A model generated the notes under the pieces. The model had not been told where the DNA came from, ran no database searches, and saw nothing but the letters and a program-made list of their open reading frames with translations. A DNA stretch of 64,000 nucleotides from Streptomyces sp. LBL (lineage in GTDB: Bacteria > Actinomycetota > Actinomycetes > Streptomycetales > Streptomycetaceae), in the NCBI RefSeq assembly GCF_029893585.1, contig NZ_JARXYX010000013.1, positions 155,540 to 219,539 on the forward strand, in the 5' to 3' direction. The position numbers were made by a program, and so were the translations under genes. Below are positions 56,544 to 64,000 of this stretch, piece after piece (position 1 is the first letter of the stretch; the number at the start of each line of letters is the position of its first letter).

Positions 56544-57766
56544 TTGTCGCCTCCGGCGTCCTTGTGGTGCGGGTTCTCCCAGATCACCGTGGCGCCCATG
56601 CCGAAGCCGACGCACATGGTGGTGAGGCCGTAGCGGACCTCCGGCTGCTCCTCGAACTGGCGGGCCAGCTGCGTCATCAGACGGACGCCGGAGGAAGCCA
56701 GCGGGTGACCGTACGCGATGGCGCCGCCGTACTGGTTGACGCGCGCGTCGTCGTCCGCGATGCCGTAGTGGTCGAGGAAGGCCAGGACCTGGACGGCGAA
56801 GGCCTCGTTGATCTCGAAGAGGTTGATGTCCTCGATCGACAGGCCCGCCTTGGCGAGTGCCTTCTCGGTGGCCGGGATCGGGCCGTAGCCCATGACCTCC
56901 GGCTCGACGCCCGCGAAGGCGTAGGAGACCAGGCGCATCTTGACCGGCAGGTTGTGCTCGCGGGCGAAGTCCTCGGACGCGATGATCGAGGCGGTCGCAC
57001 CGTCGTTCAGACCGGCCGCGTTACCGGCGGTGACCCGGCCGTGCACCCGGAACGGGGTCTTCAGACCGGCCAGGTTCTCCAGCGTGGTGCCCGGGCGCAT
57101 CGGCTCGTCGGCGGTGACCAGACCCCAGCCCGTCTCGCCGGCCTCGGCGCTGGTACGGCGTACGGAGATCGGGACCAGGTCGGCCTGGATCTTGCCGTTC
57201 GCGTACGCCTTCGCCGCCTTCTCCTGCGAGCGCACGGCGTACTCGTCGGCGCGCTGCTTGGTGATGTGCGGGTAGCGGTCGTGCAGGTTCTCGGCGGTCA
57301 TGCCCATGAACAGGGCGGACTCGTCGACCAGCTTCTCGCTGACGAACCGGGGGTTCGGGTCGACGCCCTCGCCCATGGGGTGGCGGCCCATGTGCTCCAC
57401 GCCACCGGCGATGACGGCGTCGTAGGCGCCGAAGGCGATGGAGCCCGCGGTGGTGGTGACGGCCGTGAGCGCACCGGCGCACATACGGTCGATCGAGTAG
57501 CCGGGGACCGACTGGGGGAGACCGGCGAGGATGCCGGCCGTGCGGCCCAGCGTCAGGCCCTGGTCGCCGATCTGCGTGGTCGCGGCGATGGCGACCTCGT
57601 CGATCTTCTTCGGGTCGAGTCCGGGGTTGCGGCGCAGCAGCTCCCGGATCGCCTTCACCACGAGGTCGTCGGCCCGGGTCTCGTGGTAGATGCCCTTCGG
57701 GCCCGCCTTGCCGAACGGGGTGCGGACGCCGTCGACGAAGACGACATCCCTGACGGTACGAGGCAC
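56540..57766 (-). CDS. fadA: acetyl-CoA C-acyltransferase (thiolase)
   Basis: 408-residue thiolase. Catalytic Cys in SIDRMCAGALTAV (about 90), histidine in NEAFAVQVLAF and the GHPLASSGVRL loop, second Cys in TMCVGFGMGA. GTG 57766 with GGAGGAGAG upstream; a longer start at 57799 adds a poorly supported tail. Upstream gene of the fadA-fadB pair, which completes beta-oxidation. Its promoter carries the palindrome at 57812-57827. Confidence 0.96.
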   Translation of the reverse strand: MPRTVRDVVFVDGVRTPFGKAGPKGIYHETRADDLVVKAIRELLRRNPGLDPKKIDEVAIAATTQIGDQGLTLGRTAGILAGLPQSVPGYSIDRMCAGALTAVTTTAGSIAFGAYDAVIAGGVEHMGRHPMGEGVDPNPRFVSEKLVDESALFMGMTAENLHDRYPHITKQRADEYAVRSQEKAAKAYANGKIQADLVPISVRRTSAEAGETGWGLVTADEPMRPGTTLENLAGLKTPFRVHGRVTAGNAAGLNDGATASIIASEDFAREHNLPVKMRLVSYAFAGVEPEVMGYGPIPATEKALAKAGLSIEDINLFEINEAFAVQVLAFLDHYGIADDDARVNQYGGAIAYGHPLASSGVRLMTQLARQFEEQPEVRYGLTTMCVGFGMGATVIWENPHHKDAGGDK

Positions 57767-58171
57767 GATTGGCTCTCCTCCAGGGTGCGGGATCTGCACT
57801 GCTGCGATGCGCTGAGCGCGCGCTCAGACCCCATGCTACTTGTGGGTAATGTAGCTGCACAGTCCCCCCGCCCCAAGCGGCGAAGGTCACACTTTCGGAG
57901 GTGTGGTCGAACCTCGTGGAGTCAGCGGCCGGACGGGTACGGGACGCGACCCCGGTTCGTCTCCGCCGATCACCCCGAACAGCGTCCGGATCGTGTCCGC
58001 GTCGGAGGATCTTGGCTTGAATCCGACGTCCCTGATCCGCCTCAAGGACCCCTGCGCGGTCCCCGAAGCCCGTCGCGACGCCCGGACGACGGTCACGTGC
58101 CGACCAGGCGCGACGCCAGAGGGCCTGTTCGGCGCGACGCCCAAGTGACGGTTCGGCGCGACGGCTGGGAG
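57767..58171. other. intergenic region upstream of fadAB
   Basis: Contains the fad operator, then low-evidence open frames on both strands. GGCGCGACG is repeated three times between about 58108 and 58165 (two copies within TTCGGCGCGACG). No gene with recognisable features. Confidence 0.4.
57812..57827 (-). promoter_or_regulatory. palindrome CTGAGCGCGCGCTCAG before fadAB
   Basis: Perfect 16-bp palindrome 46-61 bases before the thiolase start and just downstream of TAGCAT, a likely -10 on the minus strand. TGAGCG/CGCTCA halves are typical of TetR-type fatty-acid repressors. Confidence 0.65.
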
Positions 58172-58409
58172 CTAGTGCAGCGACAGGCAATGTTCGCCCC
58201 GTCGCGACGCCTGGCACGCTCCCCCACTGCCTTAAGGGCGTGGGAGGTGCCCCCACTCGCCGCACCGGGCGAAAGCCCAAGTACATCCAGTACGAGGGCT
58301 TCCGCCCGGCACGCCGATAGCACGCTCCCCCACTCTCGGCTGCGCTCGAGCGGGGGGACCCCCATGACGCCGCTCCTTCTCGGGCAGACATTGCCTGCCG
58401 CGGCACTAG
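58172..58409. mobile_element. MITE-like element, 238 bp, 28-bp inverted ends
   Basis: Ends 58172-58199 and 58382-58409 are inverted repeats (24 of 28 match) that begin CTAGTGC. Inside are a long hairpin with 14-bp arms CCGGGCGAAAGCCC (58265-58278) and GGGCTTCCGCCCGG (58296-58309), and two copies of GCACGCTCCCCCACT. The CTCCCCCACTCTCGGCTGCG section with CGAGCGGGGGGACCCCC is a repeat seen in many Streptomyces. No transposase inside. The element overlaps the rnd stop codon. Confidence 0.7.
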
Positions 58410-59722
58410 GCGGGCAGCGCGGCCACCAGAGCGGCCACCAGAACAGGCGTCACCTGCTCCACCTGCCAGGACCGGGCCCCGTACCCCGTCAACGCGGCGC
58501 CGACCGATTCCGCGTTGACAACGTTGGGCGGCTCCCAGCAGACCCGCCGCACCGTATCGGGCGTGACCAGGTTCTCCTGCGGCATGTTCAGCTGCTCGGC
58601 CAGCGCCGACACCGCCGCCCGCGCCGCCGTCAGCCGGGCCGCGGCCGCGGGATCCTTGTCGGCCCAGGCCCGCGGCGGCGGCGGTCCCGTCACCTGCAGT
58701 CCCGGCTGCGGCAACTGCACGTCGGGCAGCGCCTTCGCCCGATCGACGGCGGCCTGCCACTGCTCCAGCTGCCGCCGCCCGGCCCGGTGCCCGAACCCGT
58801 TCAACGCGGCCAGCGCCTGCACCGTGGCCGGAAGGGAGAGGGCGGCCTCCACGATGGCCGCGTCGGACAGCACCTTGCCCGGCGACACGTCCCGCCGCTG
58901 GGCGATCCCGTCCCGTGTCTCCCACAGCTCGCGCACCACCGCGAGCTGTCGTCGCCGCCGCACCTTGTGCATACCGGAGGTCCGTCGCCAGGGATCCTTG
59001 CGCGGCTCCGGCGGCGGCGCCGAGGCGATCGCGTCGAACTCCTGCTGCGCCCACTCCAGCTTGCCCTGCCGGTCCAGCTCCTTCTCCAGCGCATCCCGCA
59101 GGTCGACGAGCAGTTCCACGTCCAGCGCCGCATAGCGCAGCCAGGGCTCCGGCAGCGGGCGCGTGGACCAGTCGACGGCCGAGTGGCCCTTCTCCAGCAC
59201 GAAGCCCAGCACGCCCTCGACCATCGCGCCGAGACCCACCCGGGGGAACCCGGCGAGCCGGCCGGCCAGTTCGGTGTCGAACAGACGGTTGGGGACCATG
59301 CCTATCTCCCGCAGACACGGGAGGTCCTGGGTGGCGGCGTGCAGCACCCACTCCACACCGGAGAGCGCCTCGCCGAGTCCCGAGAGGTCGGGACAGGCCA
59401 CGGGGTCGATCAGTGCGGTGCCCGCGCCCTCGCGGCGCAGCTGCACCAGATAGGCACGCTGCCCGTAGCGGTAGCCGGAGGCGCGCTCGGCGTCGACGGC
59501 GACGGGACCGGAGCCGGCGGCGAAGGCGGCGATCACCTCGGCCAGCGCCGTCTCGTCGGCGATCACCGGCGGAATGCCCTCGCGGGGTTCCAGCAAAGGG
59601 ATCGGTTCAGGGCCGGACTCGGAGTTCGGCGCCCCCGTCTCAGAAGATCCGCCGTCGTCCGGAGGGGCGCCTCCGGTGGTTCGCAGTGAAGTGTCTGCTG
59701 CGGTTTCTCGGGCGTCGGTCAC
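58406..59722 (-). CDS. rnd: ribonuclease D family 3'-5' exonuclease with HRDC domain
   Basis: 438 residues. DEDDy exonuclease at ~50-225 (VAVDAERASGY, HAATQDLPCL, FDTELAGRLAGF, YAALDVELLVDL) and an HRDC domain at ~255-335. Degrades or matures RNA 3' ends. GTG 59722 is the likely start. The stop TAG lies in the terminal inverted repeat of the adjacent MITE-like element, so the last residues may have been changed by its insertion. Confidence 0.93.
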   Translation of the reverse strand: MTDARETAADTSLRTTGGAPPDDGGSSETGAPNSESGPEPIPLLEPREGIPPVIADETALAEVIAAFAAGSGPVAVDAERASGYRYGQRAYLVQLRREGAGTALIDPVACPDLSGLGEALSGVEWVLHAATQDLPCLREIGMVPNRLFDTELAGRLAGFPRVGLGAMVEGVLGFVLEKGHSAVDWSTRPLPEPWLRYAALDVELLVDLRDALEKELDRQGKLEWAQQEFDAIASAPPPEPRKDPWRRTSGMHKVRRRRQLAVVRELWETRDGIAQRRDVSPGKVLSDAAIVEAALSLPATVQALAALNGFGHRAGRRQLEQWQAAVDRAKALPDVQLPQPGLQVTGPPPPRAWADKDPAAAARLTAARAAVSALAEQLNMPQENLVTPDTVRRVCWEPPNVVNAESVGAALTGYGARSWQVEQVTPVLVAALVAALPA

Positions 59723-59748
59723 ATGTCAAGGGTATCCGGGTATGGACA

Positions 59749-59782
59749 GCGCCCGCCGACGGAACGTTCCGTCGGCGGGCGC
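59749..59782 (-). terminator. 34-bp perfect palindrome
   Basis: GCGCCCGCCGACGGAAC and its exact complement meet without a loop. Between the end of the response regulator and the rnd start on the same (minus) strand; probable terminator of the regulator. Confidence 0.7.
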
Positions 59783-59887
59783 CCGAGGGTCGTAAACCAG
59801 TCAGCTCGGTGAAAGATCCGGTTCACGACGGGTGGGAACGTGGATGAGGAGCGCGGCGATCCGGTTCACGTCTGTGAAGGGTCAGGG

Positions 59888-60550
59888 TCAGTGGATGATT
59901 CCCGTCCGCAGAGCCACCGCGACCATCCCGGCGCGGTCGCCCGTGCCGAGTTTGCGGGCGATACGGGCGAGGTGGCTCTTGACGGTCAGCGCGGACAGGC
60001 CCATCGAGACGCCGATCGCCTTGTTCGACTGGCCTTCCGCGACCAGTCTCAGCACCTCGACCTCACGGCCGGACAGTTCGCGGTAGCCGCCCGGGTGGCT
60101 CGGGGCGCCCGGGTGGCGGCGGTGCATACGGGCGGCGGCGGAGCCGATGGGGGCGGCTCCCGGTCGGGTGGGGAGCCCGAGGTTGGTACGGGTGCCGGTG
60201 ACGACGTAACCCTTGACTCCGCCGGCGAGCGCGTTGCGTACGGCGCCGATGTCGTCGGCGGCGGACAGGGCGAGCCCGTTGGGCCAGCCCGCGGCGCGGG
60301 TCTCGGACAGGAGGGTGAGGCCGGAGCCGTCGGGCAGGTGGACCTCGGCGACGCAGATGTCGCGGGGGTTGCCGATGCGGGGACGAGCCTCCGCGACGGA
60401 CGAGGCCTCGATGACGTCGCGCACACCGAGCGCCCACAGATGGCGGGTGACGGTGGAGCGGACGCGCGGGTCGGCCACGACCACCATGGCGGTCGGCTTG
60501 TTCGGGCGGTAGGCGACCAGGCTTGCGGGCTGCTCGAGGAGAACGGACAC
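59888..60550 (-). CDS. orphan response regulator, LuxR type, atypical receiver
   Basis: 220 residues: receiver-like domain (~20-125) and LuxR helix-turn-helix (ELSGREVEVLRLVAEGQSNKAIGVSMGLSALTVKSHLARIARKLG cut here by position ~155-200). The phospho-acceptor position reads Glu69 (CVAEVHLPDGSG) instead of Asp, and the N-terminal acidic pair is reduced to VVVADPRV; the Lys in VKGYVV is kept. GTG 60550 has AGGAGG four bases upstream. No histidine kinase is adjacent. It probably works without phosphorylation. Confidence 0.88.
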   Translation of the reverse strand: MSVLLEQPASLVAYRPNKPTAMVVVADPRVRSTVTRHLWALGVRDVIEASSVAEARPRIGNPRDICVAEVHLPDGSGLTLLSETRAAGWPNGLALSAADDIGAVRNALAGGVKGYVVTGTRTNLGLPTRPGAAPIGSAAARMHRRHPGAPSHPGGYRELSGREVEVLRLVAEGQSNKAIGVSMGLSALTVKSHLARIARKLGTGDRAGMVAVALRTGIIH

Positions 60551-60701
60551 CAGGCCTCCTGGGTGGGGAACGGGGCAGGTCACAGTCGTCTTCGGCACTA
60601 AACCCGTTCGCCTTTAGAGAATGATCACGATCTAGTGAGTAACAATCTGCGCAATTCGGACACGCGATCGATCACTCGAAGATCGAACGGTTTCGCTCTG
60701 A

Positions 60702-60733
60702 GTCGATACGCGGCCGAAAGTGGCCGTATCGAC
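60702..60733. terminator. hairpin after the DUF3000 gene
   Basis: GTCGATACGCGGCC (60702-60715) against GGCCGTATCGAC (60722-60733), stem with a two-base bulge. The surrounding 180 bases are unusually AT-rich. Confidence 0.5.
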
Positions 60734-60778
60734 AAAATGATTCCCAAAAGATCGACGATCGGCGCCCGTCGTCAGGAC

Positions 60779-61456
60779 TCAGCGTGACTGCGGCCCCCGA
60801 CGCTGCGGCAGCGTGACCACCGACGCGTCGCCCGGCCCGGCTGGCGGCAGGCCCGCGACCTGGGCCAGCAGATCGCACCAGGACGCCAGGTGCGCCGCCG
60901 TGTCCGGCACCCCGCCCGGGCCCTCCCGGGGCGTCCAGGAAGCCCGGATCTCGATCTGTGAGGCGGCCGGGCGTTCGGACAGCCCGCCGAAGTAGTGGGA
61001 GCCGGCCCGGGTGACCGTGCCGCTCGGCTCACCGAACGCCAGACCGCGCGCGGTGAGCGCCCCGGTGAGCCAGGACCAGCAGACGTCGGGGAGCAGCGGA
61101 TCGGCGGCCATCTCGGGCTCCAGATCCGCGCGCACCAGCGTCACCAGCCGGAAGGTGCCCCGCCAGGCGTCGTGCCCGTCCGGGTCGTGCAGCAGCACCA
61201 GCCGGCCGTCGGCGAGGTCCTCGTCGCCGTCGACGACCGCGGCCTCCAGCGCGTACGCGTGCGGAGCGAGTCGCTGTGGTGCCCGGGTCGGCTCCACCTC
61301 GATCTGCGGCCGCAGCCGCGCGCCTCTCAGCGCCTCCACGGCCGCCCGGAAGGGCAGGGGGGCCGACCTGTCCGCATGCCCTTCGCCCTCCTCGGTGTCC
61401 TTCGCCTCGTCCATTCCGCCCGTGCCGTCCGACAGTCGTCCCTGAGCCGCAGCCAT
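60779..61456 (-). CDS. DUF3000 domain protein
   Basis: 225 residues matching the actinobacterial DUF3000 family found beside hemE and the RNase D/response-regulator genes. Conserved pieces include APHAYALEAAV, WRGTFRLVTLVRADLEPEMAADPLLPDVCWSWLTGAL and SHYFGGLSERP. No membrane or catalytic motif is evident. ATG 61456 is likely leaderless, since TAATCT lies 8-13 bases upstream and no ribosome site is present; ATG 61414 is an alternative. Divergent from hemE with 107 bases between. Function unknown. Confidence 0.8.
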   Translation of the reverse strand: MAAAQGRLSDGTGGMDEAKDTEEGEGHADRSAPLPFRAAVEALRGARLRPQIEVEPTRAPQRLAPHAYALEAAVVDGDEDLADGRLVLLHDPDGHDAWRGTFRLVTLVRADLEPEMAADPLLPDVCWSWLTGALTARGLAFGEPSGTVTRAGSHYFGGLSERPAASQIEIRASWTPREGPGGVPDTAAHLASWCDLLAQVAGLPPAGPGDASVVTLPQRRGPQSR

Positions 61457-61563
61457 GCGGGGAAGATTAAGGGGAACGGGCGCTCCGTGCAGGGAGGAAC
61501 ACCCTGCCCCGGACGTCGGGGTTGCCGTCGGACCCGACTTCGGGGCCGTGCGAGACTTGCCGG

Positions 61564-62670
61564 GTGAGTGCCAACGAGAGCCCCGCGCGCCCGCGGCCAG
61601 CGCAGCCGTCAGCCACATCCGAGGCAGTCGACGCAGTCGACGCAGTCAAGGATTCCGCCTTCCTCAAGGCCTGCAGGCGCGAACCCGTGCCGCACACCCC
61701 CGTGTGGTTCATGCGGCAGGCCGGGCGCTCGCTGCCGGAGTACCGCAAGGTCCGCGAGGGCATCCCGATGCTCGAGTCCTGCACGCGGCCCGAGCTGGTC
61801 ACCGAGATCACGCTCCAGCCCGTGCGCCGGCACGACGTGGACGCGGCGATCTACTACAGCGACATCGTCGTCCCGCTCAAGGCCATCGGTATCGGCCTCG
61901 ACATCAAGCCCGGTGTCGGCCCGGTCGTCGAGCGCCCGATCCGCACCCGCGCCGACCTGGCCCAGCTCCGTGACCTCACCCCCGAGGACGTCTCCTACGT
62001 CACCGAGGCCATCGGCCTGCTGACCGCCGAGCTCGGCGCCACCCCCCTCATCGGGTTCGCCGGCGCGCCGTTCACCCTCGCCAGCTACCTCGTCGAGGGC
62101 GGTCCCTCGCGCACGTACGAGAACGCCAAGGCGATGATGTACGGCGACCCCGAGCTCTGGGCCGACCTGCTGGACCGTCTCGCCGAGATCACCGCCGCCT
62201 TCCTGAAGGTCCAGATCGAGGCGGGTGCGAGCGCGGTCCAGCTGTTCGACTCGTGGGCCGGCGCGCTCGCCCCCGCGGACTACCGCCGCTCGGTGCTGCC
62301 CGCCTCGGCGAAGGTGTTCCGCGAGGTGGAGTCGTACGGCGTCCCGCGCATCCACTTCGGTGTCGGCACCGGTGAACTGCTCAAGCTGATGGGCGAGGCC
62401 GGCGCGGATGTCGTCGGTGTCGACTGGCGTGTCCCGCTCGACGAGGCCGTCCGCCGCGTCGGCCCCGGCAAGACGCTCCAGGGCAACCTCGACCCTACGG
62501 TCCTGTTCGCCGGCACCGAGGCGGTCGAGGCCAAGGCCCGCGAGGTCCTCGACGCGGCCGCCGGCCTGGACGGCCACATCTTCAACCTCGGCCACGGCGT
62601 GATGCCGTCCACCGACCCGGACGCGCTGACCCGCCTCGTCGAGTACGTCCACACCCGGACCGCCCGCTGA
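61564..62670 (+). CDS. hemE: uroporphyrinogen decarboxylase
   Basis: 368 residues, slightly longer than usual because of an N-terminal Ala/Ser/Val-rich tail with AVDAVDAV. Substrate motifs PVWFMRQAGRSLPEYR (~43-58; Arg and Asp side chains) and GFAGAPFTLASYLVEGG are present, as are the C-terminal NLGHGVMPSTDPD residues. Converts uroporphyrinogen III to coproporphyrinogen III in heme synthesis. GTG 61564 has no clear ribosome site. Confidence 0.97.
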   Translation: MSANESPARPRPAQPSATSEAVDAVDAVKDSAFLKACRREPVPHTPVWFMRQAGRSLPEYRKVREGIPMLESCTRPELVTEITLQPVRRHDVDAAIYYSDIVVPLKAIGIGLDIKPGVGPVVERPIRTRADLAQLRDLTPEDVSYVTEAIGLLTAELGATPLIGFAGAPFTLASYLVEGGPSRTYENAKAMMYGDPELWADLLDRLAEITAAFLKVQIEAGASAVQLFDSWAGALAPADYRRSVLPASAKVFREVESYGVPRIHFGVGTGELLKLMGEAGADVVGVDWRVPLDEAVRRVGPGKTLQGNLDPTVLFAGTEAVEAKAREVLDAAAGLDGHIFNLGHGVMPSTDPDALTRLVEYVHTRTAR

Positions 62671-62671
62671 C

Positions 62672-62938
62672 TCACCAGGTGTGCCGGGGCCTCGCCCGCC
62701 TGCCGAACCAGAAGCCCAGCACCAGCCAGGCCGGCAGCCGTAGCGGCAGGAAGACCAGGAACGGCACCAGCACCCAGACCCTGGCCTTCGGATACAGCAC
62801 CGGATAGGCGCCGAGGACACCCGCGAACGCCCCCGACGCGCCGAACAGCGGGTCGGACGAGTCGGCGTTGAGCAGCGCGAAGCCGTACGAGGCCGCGTAG
62901 CCGCAGACGACGTAGAAGAGCGCGAACCGCACGTGCCA
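62672..62938 (-). pseudogene. rhomboid family protease, truncated
   Basis: Reads VRFALFYVVCGYAASYGFAL, then the serine box GASGAFAGVLGAYPVLYPKARV, then PLRLPAWLVLGFWF followed at once by GRRARPRHTW and a stop. The N-terminal helices and, after the FWF, the region with the catalytic His on the last helix are missing. The start side breaks off at about 62938, where unrelated sequence begins. It faces hemE, one base apart, the normal place for a rhomboid gene in this region. Confidence 0.75.
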
Positions 62939-63303
62939 CTGGCTTATGTATAGCTCGGGGGTTCGTCATCCGCTCTGATCTGGTGCTTTGCGTGGCAGAC
63001 ATGTCTGCGACGGGTTTCGTCCCGGCCCCGGAGTCCTAGCTCAGACACCAGCCGCGCAAGGTGACGAGCGGGTAGTTTCTACGTCGTGTGGCGGTCCCGT
63101 TTCTGCTCCGGACGCCTTGTGAGGCCGAATCGAGTGGATCGACTCGCCCAGCGTCGGTTGTGCCTGCTCCCCGCCGCCTGGTGGACGGCGGAGAGCGAAC
63201 TGGGAGCAGGGCCTGACGTTCCACGGGCGACAGCCGTGCTGACGCAGGCGATGGGAGCTCAGTTCTCCATTACCACTGCTCCCAATGCAGGACCTGCTCC
63301 CGA
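62939..63303. other. 365-base unassigned segment beyond the break
   Basis: No gene recognised. It contains the perfect palindrome GCAGACATGTCTGC (62995-63008) and CGAGT-ggatcg-ACTCG near 63127-63144. It starts GGCTTATGTATAGCTCGGGG, which looks like an insertion-sequence end, but I could not identify a family. Confidence 0.4.
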
Positions 63304-63903
63304 GGAATTCGGTTGGCGGTCACGACGATGGCCAGCCCCATGGGGACGATGCCTAAGCCGGTTGCCAAAGCCCCGAAGTCCTGGACCTGTTGGAGGTACA
63401 GGACGGCAGCGAACTGCCAGCCGATGGTGGCGCAGGCCCAGGCAAGCGCGGCAAGGTCGGCGGTGACCAGACTGCGCGACCGAAAGACACGCAGTGGGAC
63501 CAGCGGGAGCTGCTGCCGACGCTCAATCAGTACGAAGGCGACCAGAAGCAGGACGGCCGCCGCTCTTGCCGGCCAGGTGGTCCCGGTGAGTGCGTACACG
63601 AGCAGTAGCACTCCCGCGGTGATCGTGACCGCGCTGGCTCCGTCGAAGCCCCTGGCCGTACTGTGCGAGCGCTCCACTCTCGGCAGCACCAACGGCGCGA
63701 GGACGAGGACCAGCAGGGCGATCGGCACCGGGAAGAAGAACACCAGTCGCCAACTGACCTCGGTCAGCAGCCCGGAGGCGATAAGTCCGCCGCTGTATCC
63801 GATGGCGCCGGCCAGGGCGTAGACGCCGAGCGCTCGGTTGCGCTGAGCGCCTTTGGTGAACGTCGTGGTGATGAGTGACAGGGCCGCCGGGGCGTGGAAT
63901 TCA
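63304..63903 (-). pseudogene. DHA2-type MFS transporter, internal fragment
   Basis: On the minus strand the frame reads HAPAALSLITTTFTKGAQRNRALGVYALAG then SGLLTEVSWRLVFFFPVPIALLVL, and several further membrane helices to VPMGLAIVVTANRIPREQ. This is the middle of a 14-helix drug/H+ antiporter (EmrB/QacA-like). Both ends are missing: homology stops at 63310 and 63895, each next to a GAATTC. Confidence 0.7.
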
Positions 63904-64000
63904 AGGCGTCTATCCGGTCCTGTTCGTGGACGCCATCAACGTGAAGATCCGCGACGGCCAGGTCGCGAACCGTCCGATCTACGTCGTCATGGCCGTGACC
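63903..64000 (+). pseudogene. IS256-family transposase fragment, runs off the window
   Basis: Reads GVYPVLFVDAINVKIRDGQVANRPIYVVMAVT without a start; IS256 transposases have this DxxxVKIRxxxxVxNxPxY stretch in the middle. The first half is absent, replaced by the MFS fragment, and the rest lies beyond base 64000. Confidence 0.7.

Noticed and set aside
57903..58148. Small gene in the fad upstream gap
   Set aside because: Frames open on both strands over the same bases, no ribosome site and no recognisable motif.

Overview
The window is high-GC actinobacterial chromosome, almost certainly Streptomyces. It shows strong third-position G/C bias, many GTG/TTG starts, leaderless-looking genes and Streptomyces intergenic repeats. 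From memory, the stretch from about 13.2 kb to 62.7 kb follows the gene order of the S. coelicolor SCO5998 to about SCO6031 region: HTH-MurA, aconitase, ngcEFG, rok7B7, xylFGH, dxs, fad genes, hemE. The ends (1-13.1 kb and after 62.9 kb) look like accessory or rearranged DNA.

Layout. 1-4.3 kb: a ROK protein cut by the window edge, then a small acyl-CoA catabolic operon (AMP-dependent acyl-CoA ligase with a frameshift, enoyl-CoA hydratase, SDR). 4.8-12.0 kb: a TetR gene, an SDR with an MmyB-like regulator, and a TetR-headed redox cassette (F420-type oxidoreductase, nitroreductase, Gfo/Idh/MocA dehydrogenase). 12.4-13.1 kb: a scar holding the tails of an IS transposase and a tyrosine integrase. 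13.2-17.9 kb: HTH-fused MurA divergent from aconitase. 18.0-26.9 kb: two duplicated giant secreted subtilases with a LuxR/TrmB-type regulator between them. 27.3-29.6 kb: a Ser/Thr kinase with an extracellular beta-propeller. 29.6-30.1 kb: a complete-looking CebR-type promoter with no gene behind it. 30.1-33.9 kb: secreted GH92 mannosidase. 34.3-42.5 kb: N-acetylglucosamine/chitobiose importer, its neighbouring ROK regulator and a xylose-type ABC importer. 42.8-44.7 kb: dxs. 44.8-54.3 kb: a probable gamma-linked polyglutamate (capsule-like) locus. 54.4-61.5 kb: fatty-acid oxidation pair, RNase D, an unusual response regulator and a DUF3000 protein. 61.6-62.7 kb: hemE. 62.7 kb to the end: truncated rhomboid, a both-ends-truncated MFS transporter and an IS256-type transposase fragment.

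How it works together. Much of the middle concerns extracellular polymers: secreted proteases, a mannosidase, chitobiose and pentose uptake under ROK/GntR/LacI-like sites, and export of an anionic polypeptide. The strongest candidate for an undescribed system is the PgsB/PgsC/CapA locus with its duplicated HAMP sensor, NlpC/P60 enzyme and divergent membrane protein. Next are the HTH-MurA/aconitase pair with matching palindromes, the protease duplication with shared promoters, and the response regulator carrying Glu at the phospho-acceptor position. No rRNA, tRNA or CRISPR array was recognised.
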